The position numbers and the translations under genes are program-made. DNA of 39,214 nt. It comes from JALUUH01 sp964636675. Lineage in GTDB: Bacteria > Pseudomonadota > Gammaproteobacteria > S012-40. The notes beneath the pieces are model-generated. The model saw only the letters and a list, made by a program, of their open reading frames with translations, was not told the origin of the DNA and ran no database searches. The stretch spans positions 1 to 39,214 of the forward strand of contig CAZWUO010000012.1 of NCBI GenBank assembly GCA_964636675.1, given 5' to 3'. Each line of letters opens with the position of its first letter. Positions within the stretch are counted from its first letter, which is position 1. Positions 16,339-25,190 of this stretch are shown one piece after another.

Positions 16339-19300
16339 TTGAAAAAACGATCTACTACCAAGGCTTATTTCTCATTAACCCATAGTCTGTTGCTATGGTT
16401 TCTGCTGCTGGCCTTATTACCACTCAGCCTAAACTCCTGGTTTAGTTACCACCAGGCAACAAAAGGACTCACGAATGTTACCGCGCAAAAACTAGAACAA
16501 GGTGCGCAACAAAAAGCTCAATTCATCCAAAGCTGGTTTGAGTATCGTTTTATGGATCTTAGCATTCAGTCTGAGAGCCAACGAAACTCAGAGTTTTTAA
16601 TTATCTTAAAGAAAGGTTTTCAGAACAGTGGAAAAAGTCTAGCGGAATACACTAAAAGTTTTTCCTGGTCATTATTAGTCGATGAGCCACAGCAAGATTT
16701 AGTCACTTTCATACGTCGCTATGATTATATACATGATATTTTTTTAATTGATAACGCAGGCAATATTCTTTATTCCGTCACTCGACAATCAGATCTTGGC
16801 ACTAATCTCTTTAACGGAATTTATGCCGATTCAGTTTTTGCAAAAACCAGTAAGACCACGCTGGAAACCGGACAAGCATTGTTTTCTGATATAGAACGCT
16901 ATGCACCTTCTAACGATATGCTAACAGGGTTTCTCACCGCGCCCATGTTAAATGCACAAGGCGACAAGATTGGCATCTTCGCCGTGCAATTGCGACTTGA
17001 GCATGTTAACGAGCAAATGCAAGACCATACAAGTTTCAACTCCCTTGTTCATTATCTCGTCGGCGAAGACGGTCTATTACGCACGCCATTGAATGCAAAA
17101 AGTGATGATGTTTTGACTCAACGCATTAATACCAAGCAATTTGACCTCTGGCAAGATGAGCATAACAACGATGAAAATGGGTTTGAATATAAAAAAGAAC
17201 GCCAGAGCAATGCGCATAAAGAAGCCGCATTCAAGTATCTTGGTTATAGCAGTCAACACGTCTTAGGTGTACATCAGCCGATTATATTACCGGGTGTCAC
17301 CTGGTTATTAATCAGTGAAGTCAATTACGATGAGGTGCTAGCAACCACTCTATACTTAAGAAATTTTACTTGGTTAATGATCCTCTTAATAAGCATATTC
17401 GTCGCTACACTGTCTATTTTACTTGCCCGGCGTATTACTCAACCTATCGTCAAACTTGCACACGCGAGTTTAGCAGTTGCAAGAGGTGAAATTAATCAAC
17501 AGGTAGAAACTGATGCTAACAACGAAATAGGTAGTTTGACCGATGCTTTTAATCACATGTTAGGTGTACGCCAGGAACAGGAACTCGCCATTGATTTGAA
17601 AAATCAAGAAACGAAAAAAGCGCTGGCTGATCTCGCTGATCAGAAATATGCATTGGATCAACATGCCATTGTCGCTATCACGGATGTCAACGGAACAATC
17701 ACCTTTGTCAATGATAAGTTTACTGAAGTTAGCGGTTTCCAGCGCAACGAATTACTTGGGAAAAATCATCGCATGCTCAATTCTGGGCATCACGATAAAA
17801 CATTTTTCCATGAGATGTATGATTTCATTACCAACGGAAAAGTATGGCACGGCGAAATTTGCAATAGAGCTAAAAACAATCATCTCTATTGGGTAGATAC
17901 CACCGTCGTTCCGTTTATGAATGCAAACGGACAACCGGAAAGCTACATCGCTATTCGCACTGACATATCAATACGCAAACAAGGTGAACTTGAGTTACAA
18001 AAAGCAAAAGAAGTCGCAGAAGCAGCAACGCTACAAAAATCCGAGTTTTTAGCGAATATGAGCCACGAAATCAGAACACCAATGAATGGTATTATTGGCA
18101 TGTCGGGACTATTACTGGACACCGAATTATCGACTAAACAACGTAGTTATGCGGAAGCAACAATGATTTCCGCCGATGCGCTACTCACTATCATCAATGA
18201 TATTCTCGATTTCTCCAAAATTGAAGCCGCCAAACTTGAACTCGAAGATGTGCCGTTTGACTTACTCACATTATCTGAAGATGTTGCGGAATTAATGGCG
18301 TTAAAATGCCAAGAAAAAGACCTAGAAATGCTGCTCCGATTTAAACCTGACACCGAACAATTCGTCATCGGAGATCCTGGTCGAGTACGCCAAATTTTGT
18401 TAAATATACTGAGCAATGCGGTCAAATTTACCGAAAAAGGGCATATCTTACTCACCATAGAATCGACTCGCATAGATGATGAATTCGCTGAATTCACCAT
18501 CTCCATTCAAGATAGCGGAATCGGCATTGCCCAAGACAAATTAGATAAAATTTTTAATCAATTTGATCAAGAAGATGGCTCTACCACACGCCGGTATGGC
18601 GGCACAGGTTTAGGTCTTTCTATCAGTAAGCAGCTGTGTAATATGATGCATGGTGACATCGTGGTAACAAGCAGCAAAGGCAACGGATCTACCTTTAGCT
18701 TCACGATAAAACTGGGACTCAGCGAACATGAGCCACAAATTCCGAGCAATGTCGCAAACTACGATCTTCTCAAGGGACTCAAAACGCTAATCGTAGACGA
18801 TACTGAAGTTGCACGCACTATCCTCATAGAGCAACTCTCGCTGCTGAAAATGAATGTCACTAGTGCGAATTCTGGAAAAATAGCCATCGATATCTTGTCT
18901 CAAGCTAAGATTGATAAAAATCCATTTGATATTGTCATCATTGATTATCGCATGCCCGAGATGGACGGAGAAACGATCGCAAAACATATTTCGACACAAC
19001 AATTAATTAACAACGGTGCGATGCTTTTTATGACTTCCTCCGTCCCTAAGAAGGAAGGAAGCTATCTCAAAGAAATGGGATTTGACGGTTATTTAACAAA
19101 ACCTGCTCGGCCTTCTGAAGTGCCCCAGATTCTTTCACTCATTTGGCAGCAAAAAAAACAGGGGCTTGATATATCATTGGTAACGCGCTTTAGCATTCAA
19201 AAAGCTAAAACGATAAGTCGCCAAAAAAAATCATTCTCTAATGTAGAGATTCTACTCGTCGAAGACAATCCTATCAACATTATGGTAGCCACAGAATTAC

Positions 19301-20061
19301 TCGCAAAACATGGCTGTGCCGTAACACCTGCAGGAAATGGTTTAGAAGCAGTAACGCTAGCAAAAACTCGATGTTTCGATTTGATATTTATGGATTGCTT
19401 GATGCCAAAAATGGATGGCTTTGAAGCCACTGCTGAAATCAGAAAGCAAGAATCTATAAAATCAAACATTCGTGTACCTATTATCGCATTCACCGCGAAC
19501 GCGATGAAAAGTGATCAAGAAAAATGTTTACGCGCAGGAATGGACGACTACATATCAAAACCCGTCAACCAACAAACCCTGGAAAACATTCTCACTAAAT
19601 GGCTATCGCATAAACTTAAAGTTTCAAATCTTGCTAATAATAATGAAATCTCAAGCGATCAGAGAAAATCTTCAATTAACAAATGGGAACAAAACACAGA
19701 TACTCTAGATCTAGATATTTTTTATAAGCTGGCAAATTTATTTGAAGATAGATTTCCGATGTTGCTAGAAAAACATATAAAAAATGTGATGGAAAACGTC
19801 AATAATTCTGAAATTGCCGTGCATGAAGAAGATCAAGAAAAATGGAGAAGGGCAGCGCATTCTTTAAAAGGAACCAGCGCACAATTTGGAGCGCTACAGC
19901 TAAATGCCGTTGCTATTGAAATGGAAACTCTCATCATAAATGAAAAAATTCCCCATGCGAAAAAGCAAATTAGCAAGCTTAAAACGATTGCAGAAGAAAC
20001 CGCTCAACGGATGTTGTCACTGATTGATTCTGACAAAAACCATAAAGCTAAATTCAATTAA
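16339..20061 (+). CDS. Hybrid sensor histidine kinase: periplasmic sensor, HAMP, PAS, HisKA, HATPase, two REC, HPt
   Basis: A 1240-residue membrane kinase. The first transmembrane helix (about 14-34) and a second one (about 345-365) bracket a 310-residue periplasmic region of double-Cache type. HAMP (about 366-420), a short coiled coil and a PAS domain (about 435-550) follow. The phospho-accepting His576 is in MSHEIRTPMNG; the ATPase has its N box at Asn693 and GTGLGLSISKQL. Two receiver domains keep their acceptor aspartates (Asp869 in IIDYRMPEMDG, Asp1019 in FMDCLMPKMDG), and a C-terminal HPt domain has His1174 in AHSLKGTSAQFG. All phosphorelay residues are present, so an internal four-step relay is possible. 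No output regulator is encoded beside it. The start is TTG with a weak ribosome binding site; no ATG exists before the first transmembrane helix. Confidence 0.9.
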   Translation: MKKRSTTKAYFSLTHSLLLWFLLLALLPLSLNSWFSYHQATKGLTNVTAQKLEQGAQQKAQFIQSWFEYRFMDLSIQSESQRNSEFLIILKKGFQNSGKSLAEYTKSFSWSLLVDEPQQDLVTFIRRYDYIHDIFLIDNAGNILYSVTRQSDLGTNLFNGIYADSVFAKTSKTTLETGQALFSDIERYAPSNDMLTGFLTAPMLNAQGDKIGIFAVQLRLEHVNEQMQDHTSFNSLVHYLVGEDGLLRTPLNAKSDDVLTQRINTKQFDLWQDEHNNDENGFEYKKERQSNAHKEAAFKYLGYSSQHVLGVHQPIILPGVTWLLISEVNYDEVLATTLYLRNFTWLMILLISIFVATLSILLARRITQPIVKLAHASLAVARGEINQQVETDANNEIGSLTDAFNHMLGVRQEQELAIDLKNQETKKALADLADQKYALDQHAIVAITDVNGTITFVNDKFTEVSGFQRNELLGKNHRMLNSGHHDKTFFHEMYDFITNGKVWHGEICNRAKNNHLYWVDTTVVPFMNANGQPESYIAIRTDISIRKQGELELQKAKEVAEAATLQKSEFLANMSHEIRTPMNGIIGMSGLLLDTELSTKQRSYAEATMISADALLTIINDILDFSKIEAAKLELEDVPFDLLTLSEDVAELMALKCQEKDLEMLLRFKPDTEQFVIGDPGRVRQILLNILSNAVKFTEKGHILLTIESTRIDDEFAEFTISIQDSGIGIAQDKLDKIFNQFDQEDGSTTRRYGGTGLGLSISKQLCNMMHGDIVVTSSKGNGSTFSFTIKLGLSEHEPQIPSNVANYDLLKGLKTLIVDDTEVARTILIEQLSLLKMNVTSANSGKIAIDILSQAKIDKNPFDIVIIDYRMPEMDGETIAKHISTQQLINNGAMLFMTSSVPKKEGSYLKEMGFDGYLTKPARPSEVPQILSLIWQQKKQGLDISLVTRFSIQKAKTISRQKKSFSNVEILLVEDNPINIMVATELLAKHGCAVTPAGNGLEAVTLAKTRCFDLIFMDCLMPKMDGFEATAEIRKQESIKSNIRVPIIAFTANAMKSDQEKCLRAGMDDYISKPVNQQTLENILTKWLSHKLKVSNLANNNEISSDQRKSSINKWEQNTDTLDLDIFYKLANLFEDRFPMLLEKHIKNVMENVNNSEIAVHEEDQEKWRRAAHSLKGTSAQFGALQLNAVAIEMETLIINEKIPHAKKQISKLKTIAEETAQRMLSLIDSDKNHKAKFN

Positions 20062-21491
20062 TTGACGACACGCTCTAGCACATCAATATTATCTAAGTTT
20101 AATTCCTTTATTTTTCGAGTTAAGGTATTGCGACCCAAACCTAGTAATTTGGCCGCTTCTTGTCTGCGACCACCGGTAAATTCTAAAGCAGCTGTAATCA
20201 TAGCAGCTTCGTAACAAGGCGTTGATTGGTTCATTAGGTTTTTTTCGCCACGATTCAGCGCCGAGCTTGTCCAGTGTTTTAGCGCTTGCTGCCAGTCATC
20301 AGTTTTACCTGAATTTTTTGAAATCGTTTTCAATTCCGGCGGCAAATCGTCAATATGAATCTCTGGACCAGGGGCCATGACCATTAACCAACGACAAACA
20401 TTTTCTAATTGTCTTACATTTCCAGGCCATTCAAATTGCATCAAAAATTTACTTGTTTCCAAACGCAATTGCTTTAATTCCACATTGAGTTCTTTCGCGG
20501 CATTGGCTAAAAAATGCGTGAGTAAAAGAGGAATGTCTTCTTGTCTTTCACGCAGAGAAGGTATATGAACCCGTATGACATTTAATCGATGATATAAGTC
20601 TTCGCGAAATTTTCCGTGCTGAACCAGTTCTTCCAAGTTTTGATGGGTAGCTGCAATAATCCGTACATCGACTTTTACCGGGTCATGACCACCCACTCGG
20701 TAAAACTCTCCTGCCGCTAAAACACGTAATAATCGAGTCTGCAATTCAGCGGGCATGTCACCAATTTCATCCAGAAATAAAGTTCCACCATTCGCCTGCT
20801 CGAAACGCCCTCGACGCATTGTCTGAGCACCTGTAAATGCACCTTTTTCGTGTCCAAATAGTTCAGATTCTAAAAGATCTTTAGGAATGGCAGCCGTATT
20901 TATGGCGATAAATGGATTAACAGATCGCGGACTGTGCCGATGCAAAGCATTTGCGACTAATTCTTTGCCTGTACCCGACTCACCATTAATCATCACGGTA
21001 ATATTGGAACGTGATAACCGCCCTATGGCACGAAATACTTCCTGCATTGCAGGGGCTTCTCCAATAAGTTCAGTTTGCGAAAGTTTATTGCTCTCTTGGC
21101 CCACCGACTGGGTTTTGGCACGTGAATGGTCAACCGCTCGGCGAACTAATTCAATCGCTTCATCGACATCAAACGGCTTCGGCAAATATTCAAATGCACC
21201 ACCTTCATAAGCTGATACTGCGCTGTCTAAATCAGAATGAGCAGTCATAATAATAACCGGCAACAGTGGATAGTTATCACGAATTTCTGAAAGCAATGCT
21301 AAACCGTCTACACCCGGCATGCGTACGTCACTAATGATTGCGTCGGGCCGACTAAAATGTAGTTTTTCGATAACACCCTTAGCACTTTCAAACGTTTTGA
21401 CTTCCATTGAAGCTTGTTTTAATGCACGCTCAAGCACCCAACGGATTGATCTATCATCATCAATAACCCAAATAGTTTCTTTTACTGACAT
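20058..21491 (-). CDS. ntrC: Nitrogen regulation response regulator NtrC
   Basis: A 477-residue sigma-54 activator. The receiver domain has the acidic pocket DDD (residues 11-13) and the phosphorylation site Asp55 in IISDVRMPGVDG. The central AAA+ domain has Walker A GESGTGKE and the sigma-54 contact loop GAFTGA, and the C-terminus carries a Fis-type helix-turn-helix (RQEAAKLLGLGRNTLTRKIKEL). Residue order and length match NtrC (GlnG). It follows ntrB by 22 bp. Its 3' end overlaps the end of the convergent hybrid kinase gene by 4 bp, so transcripts of the two genes must overlap. Target sites in this window are proposed upstream of glnA. Confidence 0.97.
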   Translation of the reverse strand: MSVKETIWVIDDDRSIRWVLERALKQASMEVKTFESAKGVIEKLHFSRPDAIISDVRMPGVDGLALLSEIRDNYPLLPVIIMTAHSDLDSAVSAYEGGAFEYLPKPFDVDEAIELVRRAVDHSRAKTQSVGQESNKLSQTELIGEAPAMQEVFRAIGRLSRSNITVMINGESGTGKELVANALHRHSPRSVNPFIAINTAAIPKDLLESELFGHEKGAFTGAQTMRRGRFEQANGGTLFLDEIGDMPAELQTRLLRVLAAGEFYRVGGHDPVKVDVRIIAATHQNLEELVQHGKFREDLYHRLNVIRVHIPSLRERQEDIPLLLTHFLANAAKELNVELKQLRLETSKFLMQFEWPGNVRQLENVCRWLMVMAPGPEIHIDDLPPELKTISKNSGKTDDWQQALKHWTSSALNRGEKNLMNQSTPCYEAAMITAALEFTGGRRQEAAKLLGLGRNTLTRKIKELNLDNIDVLERVVN

Positions 21492-21513
21492 AGCTTTTAT
21501 CTAACCTGTGTAT

Positions 21514-22572
21514 TCATTTTTTTATGGGTAACACAATTGAAAACACGGTTCTTCCAGGCTCACTTTCACACTCAATCAGCCCACCGTGTTGATTGAGTAT
21601 GGTTTGTGAAATCGATAAACCCAGTCCAGTGCCTTCGGCTCTCGTGGTAACCATTGGATAAAATATTTGATCTATCATATTCTCTTCTATCCCTGGACCA
21701 TCATCTATAATCTGTACTCTAAGTACTAAACGATGACGCTCATGACCGATGATAAACTGCCGTTTGGCGCGTGTTCGGATTAAAATAGTGCCGTGGTCTT
21801 CTACCGCATTCCGCGCATTTTTCATCACGTTTAATACTGCCTGAATTATGCGATCTTGATCAGCTTCTATTTCAGGGATGCTTGGATCATAATCTTTTTC
21901 AAGCTTTAGGGTATTCGGTGCATCTACCATTAATAGCTGGGAAACATGCTCAATTATTCTATGTATGTTTACCGTCTTCTTATTGAGTAACTTATTGGGG
22001 CCTAACATTCCATCGACCAAAGCTTGTAAACGATCTGCTTCGTAAATAATGACCTGTGTATACTCCTTTAGCTCCTCGCTATGTAATTCTCTTTCGAGTA
22101 ATTGAGCAGCACCGCGTAAACCTCCAAGCGGATTTTTTACTTCGTGCGCTAGACCTTTTACTAATTCTTTTAAGGCATTTTGTTGCACAATACGGTTTTC
22201 ATCACGCGCTATCTTTAAAAATTTATCCACCTGTCTAAGTTCAATAAGCAATTCGGACTGATTGTTATTAAGGTTTAGCTGAGTAAATGTGCAATCCATT
22301 TTCATGTGATGCATATTACTTGCGAGAATTACCTCTAACTCACGTTCGGTAAAGGAACTCTGTTCTTGAAACCCTCTTTTAGTCGCTGAGATAAATTCTG
22401 CACTGTTAAAAAATAAGTTACAAATTGGCGAGCCTACCGTTCGTTTTGCACTTGCCTCTAATAATGTTTGGGCTGAGGGATTCAAGAATGAAACGACAAG
22501 CTCGTGATCGACGATCATTATCGCTGTATCCAAACTATCAATTACGGATTGAAAAAATTCTTTGGTAACCAC
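21514..22572 (-). CDS. ntrB: Nitrogen regulation histidine kinase NtrB
   Basis: A 352-residue soluble kinase without membrane segments. A PAS domain (about 1-120) is followed by the dimerisation domain with His143 in GLAHEVKNPLGGLRGAAQLL, which is the NtrB-type H box, and by an ATPase domain with DNGPG-like DDGPGIE and GTGLGLSIS. NtrB phosphorylates or dephosphorylates NtrC under control of PII, reporting glutamine and 2-oxoglutarate status. The start is GTG at 22572 with GAGG about 7 bases upstream. It forms an operon with ntrC. Confidence 0.97.
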   Translation of the reverse strand: MVTKEFFQSVIDSLDTAIMIVDHELVVSFLNPSAQTLLEASAKRTVGSPICNLFFNSAEFISATKRGFQEQSSFTERELEVILASNMHHMKMDCTFTQLNLNNNQSELLIELRQVDKFLKIARDENRIVQQNALKELVKGLAHEVKNPLGGLRGAAQLLERELHSEELKEYTQVIIYEADRLQALVDGMLGPNKLLNKKTVNIHRIIEHVSQLLMVDAPNTLKLEKDYDPSIPEIEADQDRIIQAVLNVMKNARNAVEDHGTILIRTRAKRQFIIGHERHRLVLRVQIIDDGPGIEENMIDQIFYPMVTTRAEGTGLGLSISQTILNQHGGLIECESEPGRTVFSIVLPIKK

Positions 22573-22938
22573 AAAATTCCTCGGTTCGGATTATTGACCC
22601 CGGATATTTCATGAATACAGCAGACTATCGCTCAGACAAGCGCTTTTACGAAAAATTATCTGCTTAAGCCGCGTGCTAATAAATACCATTGATTGAAGAT
22701 ATTTTTTGTACAGTAGTGGGTTAGGCAGAATTCGTATTATTCATAAATTATGCAGATTTAATAGAGCAAAAAGCTATCCACTTGCTCTCCAAGATACAAA
22801 TTGAGAAAATATTACATTAAAAACAATGAGATAAAATATTTCCCTGAAAAAGGTATCGCTATAATTCCGTCAAATTAAATGCGCCAAAATAGTGCACCAT
22901 GTCAATTCAAGTGCAACGACAGCACAGTATTTCATTAT
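22573..22938. other. Intergenic stretch between DUF4124 gene and ntrB
   Basis: A 366-bp AT-rich gap without a supported gene. Reading on the minus strand, TTGGCG and TATAGC are spaced 18 bp apart (about 22860-22890) and could be a weak sigma-70 promoter for ntrBC. Just upstream are outward TGCAC/GTGCA arms at 22893-22915. The long distance to ntrB suggests a long leader or further regulatory sites that I cannot identify. Confidence 0.5.
22893..22915. promoter_or_regulatory. Possible NtrC-related element with TGCAC/GTGCA arms
   Basis: TGCACCAT starts at 22893 and GTGCA ends at 22915. The arms match NtrC half-sites (TGCACC..GGTGCA), but the spacer is 13 bases where the standard site has about 7, so binding as a normal dimer site is doubtful. 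The location ahead of ntrBC makes autoregulation plausible. Confidence 0.25.
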
Positions 22939-23517
22939 TTAGAAGTTCTTTGAAAATTGCTTGAAATGAAAGATTGAACTCGATGTGGAATTAAGCGTAT
23001 TTCCAGATTGCATATCCACAAGTCTTGCAGATATTGAATGCGTTCCACGATGAATATTTGAAATAATAAACTCTTTTTGAGTCCAGCTTTTTGCCAATAA
23101 CTGATCGTCTAACAATATCTTAATAACATGGTATTTTTTTAGCTTCGGTGTAAAAGTTAGTTTTATGGTTAATAATCCTGCATTATTTCTTATGGTTTCA
23201 TTCTGCGTTGGCGAAATAAGCTGAAATTCTCGATAAACTTCAAAAAAATCATCCCTAAGCTTGTCCTTAGACAATAGTGGACTTGGAATACTCTTTTGTT
23301 TATCTCCCAGATCAATGTTGATGGAATTGGTGTGTGGAATAACAAATACTTCAGCGCCATTGCTGGACTGATCAGAAAATATTTGACCTCCTTCCGAATC
23401 CGTACTTTGGTAAACAGCTGCATTCGATTGCGCAAAAAATACCAAAAAAAACGCCCCTGTAAAGGGGCGTTTTAATAAAGTTGAAATAATCAGCTTATCC
23501 ACTGACTCCAACGGCAT
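22939..23517 (-). CDS. DUF4124-domain exported protein
   Basis: A 192-residue protein. The start has a signal-like hydrophobic stretch (FTGAFFLVFFAQSNA) directly followed by AVYQSTDSEGGQIFSDQ, the pattern of the DUF4124 domain, whose role is unknown. The rest (about 90-185) is beta-rich with no catalytic motif and resembles a small immunoglobulin-like or carrier domain (TIKLTFTPKLKKYHVIKILLDD). The gene begins 18 bp after glnA, with no good ribosome binding site at ATG 23517. The first codons contain the intrinsic terminator of glnA. DUF4124 proteins between glnA and ntrB are also found in Pseudomonas, so the linkage is old. Confidence 0.75.
   Translation of the reverse strand: MPLESVDKLIISTLLKRPFTGAFFLVFFAQSNAAVYQSTDSEGGQIFSDQSSNGAEVFVIPHTNSINIDLGDKQKSIPSPLLSKDKLRDDFFEVYREFQLISPTQNETIRNNAGLLTIKLTFTPKLKKYHVIKILLDDQLLAKSWTQKEFIISNIHRGTHSISARLVDMQSGNTLNSTSSSIFHFKQFSKNF
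23444..23473 (-). terminator. Intrinsic terminator of glnA, inside the downstream gene
   Basis: On the minus strand a 10-bp stem, AAAACGCCCC (23473-23464) with GGGGCGTTTT (23457-23448), closes over the 6-base loop TTTACA and runs into eight T residues (down to 23444). It lies 63-92 bases after the glnA stop codon and within codons of the DUF4124 gene. Confidence 0.88.
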
Positions 23518-23535
23518 TCAAAATAGAAACATAAA

Positions 23536-24942
23536 TTAAACACTATAATACATATCAAACTCTACGGGATGCGTAGACATACGTAGTCGTGTTACTTCAT
23601 CCATCTTCAATGCAATGTATGCATCGATAACGTCATTGGTAAATACACCACCCTTAGTTAAAAACTCACGATCTTTATCCAATGCCTCGAGTGCTTGGTC
23701 AAAAGAGCTACAAACGGTTGGAATTTTTGCTTCTTCTTCCGGCGGTAAATCATATAAATCTTTATCCATTGCATCACCGGGATGAATTTTATTTTGGATA
23801 CCATCTATGCCGGCCATTAACATTGCAGAAAAAGCCAGATAAGGATTGGCAGTTGGATCACCAAAACGCAATTCAATACGCCGTCCTTTAGGACTATGTA
23901 CATAGGGAATACGAATTGAAGCAGAACGATTACGTGCTGAATACGCTAACATAACAGGTGCTTCAAATCCTGGAACAAGTCGTTTGTAACTGTTGGTTGA
24001 CGCATTGGTAAATGCGTTGAGGGCACGTGCGTGTTTGACTATTCCGCCGATATAATAAAGCGCTTCATCCGACAAACCACCATAACCATCTCCGACAAAC
24101 AGATTCTCGCCACCTTTAAAAATAGACTGATGCACATGCATACCACTGCCGTTATCACCAACTAATGGCTTGGGCATGAAGGTCGCCGTTTTGCCATAAG
24201 CGTGAGCCACATTATGTACGCAGTATTTTAATATTTGTGTTTCATCTGCTTTTTTGACCAAGCTATTAAATTTAACTCCAATCTCGCACTGGCCAGAAGT
24301 TGCAACTTCGTGATGATGTACTTCGACTTCTAGATTCATCTCCTCCATTGCATTCACCATCGCACAACGTATATCATAGAGTGAATCAACCGGGGGTACT
24401 GGGAAATATCCACCTTTCACCCCTGGCCGATGGCCCATATTGCCATCTTCAAATACTCTTTCACTGGACCATTCTGCTTCTTCAGAAGCAACTTTATAAA
24501 ATGATCCAGCCATATTGGCGCCCCAACGGACATCATCAAACACAAAAAATTCTGGCTCTGGGCCAAAATAAGCGGCATCACCCACGCCTGAAGATTTTAA
24601 ATAGGCTTCTGCGCGTTTTGCAAGCGAACGCGGATCACGTTCATAGCCTTGCATCGTATCAGGCTCAATAATGTCACAAGTGACAATCAGCGTAGAGTCT
24701 TCTGCAAAAGGATCCAACACGGCTGTTGCTTGATCTGGCATAAGAATCATGTCTGACTCGTTAATGCCTTTCCAACCAGCAATAGACGAGCCATCGAACA
24801 TTTGACCTTCTTTCAAGCTGTCCTCATCGACACATTTTGCAGGAACTGTTACATGTTGCTCTTTACCATGAGTATCCGTAAAACGAAAATCTACAAATTT
24901 CACATCATTCTCTCGTATGATGTCTGTTACTTTTGAAGACAT
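23536..24942 (-). CDS. glnA: Glutamine synthetase type I
   Basis: A 468-residue enzyme that makes glutamine from glutamate and ammonia with ATP. The beta-grasp region contains MFDGSSIAGWKGINESDM, the catalytic barrel has GPEPEFFVFDD, and metal and ATP motifs include VEVHHHEVATSGQCEIG and KPLVGDNGSGMHVHQS. The adenylylation site Tyr397 is present in KDLYDLPPEE, exactly the E. coli position, so it is the GSI-beta type controlled by GlnE. GGAGG lies in front of the ATG. Upstream are a candidate sigma-54 promoter and an NtrC-type site, matching the ntrBC genes just downstream. Its transcript should end at the hairpin at 23444-23473. Confidence 0.98.
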   Translation of the reverse strand: MSSKVTDIIRENDVKFVDFRFTDTHGKEQHVTVPAKCVDEDSLKEGQMFDGSSIAGWKGINESDMILMPDQATAVLDPFAEDSTLIVTCDIIEPDTMQGYERDPRSLAKRAEAYLKSSGVGDAAYFGPEPEFFVFDDVRWGANMAGSFYKVASEEAEWSSERVFEDGNMGHRPGVKGGYFPVPPVDSLYDIRCAMVNAMEEMNLEVEVHHHEVATSGQCEIGVKFNSLVKKADETQILKYCVHNVAHAYGKTATFMPKPLVGDNGSGMHVHQSIFKGGENLFVGDGYGGLSDEALYYIGGIVKHARALNAFTNASTNSYKRLVPGFEAPVMLAYSARNRSASIRIPYVHSPKGRRIELRFGDPTANPYLAFSAMLMAGIDGIQNKIHPGDAMDKDLYDLPPEEEAKIPTVCSSFDQALEALDKDREFLTKGGVFTNDVIDAYIALKMDEVTRLRMSTHPVEFDMYYSV

Positions 24943-25045
24943 ACCACTCCTCCAATTAGAAAGTGTTTATAGTTAGTTTGGATTTATCCAAGAAGACCTG
25001 TTGTTTGCAATATTTACAATAGTCATTAAGCGTGAATTATATGAG

Positions 25046-25061
25046 GGCATATAATATGCCA
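25046..25061 (-). promoter_or_regulatory. Candidate sigma-54 promoter of glnA
   Basis: On the minus strand TGGCATATTATATGCC has GG and GC separated by exactly 10 bases, the fixed spacing of -24/-12 promoters. The -24 element is close to TGGCAC; the -12 element (ATGC) differs from TTGC in one base. Transcription would start near 25035, giving a leader of about 93 bases before the glnA ATG. Confidence 0.65.
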
Positions 25062-25134
25062 TGAAAAAAACGTAATAATTAACAGAAAGTTATAATACTT
25101 CAAGGCATTGCATATAGAAAACAGCCCACTTATT

Positions 25135-25153
25135 CACCCCGAAATGGGGCGTG
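25135..25153. promoter_or_regulatory. Palindrome near the glnA regulatory region
   Basis: CACCCCGAAATGGGGCGTG is a near-perfect palindrome. Its centre is about 31 bp, three helical turns, from the NtrC-type site at 25165-25182. It could be a weak second NtrC site or a hairpin ending the transcript of the cation transporter gene, although no T-run follows on the minus strand. Confidence 0.3.
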
Positions 25154-25164
25154 ATCTTTATTTA

Positions 25165-25182
25165 TTGCACCATTATAGTACC
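25165..25182 (-). promoter_or_regulatory. NtrC-type enhancer site upstream of glnA
   Basis: Read on the minus strand the site is GGTACTATAATGGTGCAA, differing at few positions from the E. coli glnA site AGCACTATATTGGTGCAA (from memory). It is centred about 115-120 bp upstream of the proposed -24/-12 element, a normal enhancer distance. Confidence 0.65.
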
Positions 25183-25190
25183 GCGGCACA

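Noticed and set aside
24300..24671. A 123-codon plus-strand frame inside glnA
   Set aside because: Antisense to the highly conserved glutamine synthetase core, no recognisable domain and no ribosome binding site.
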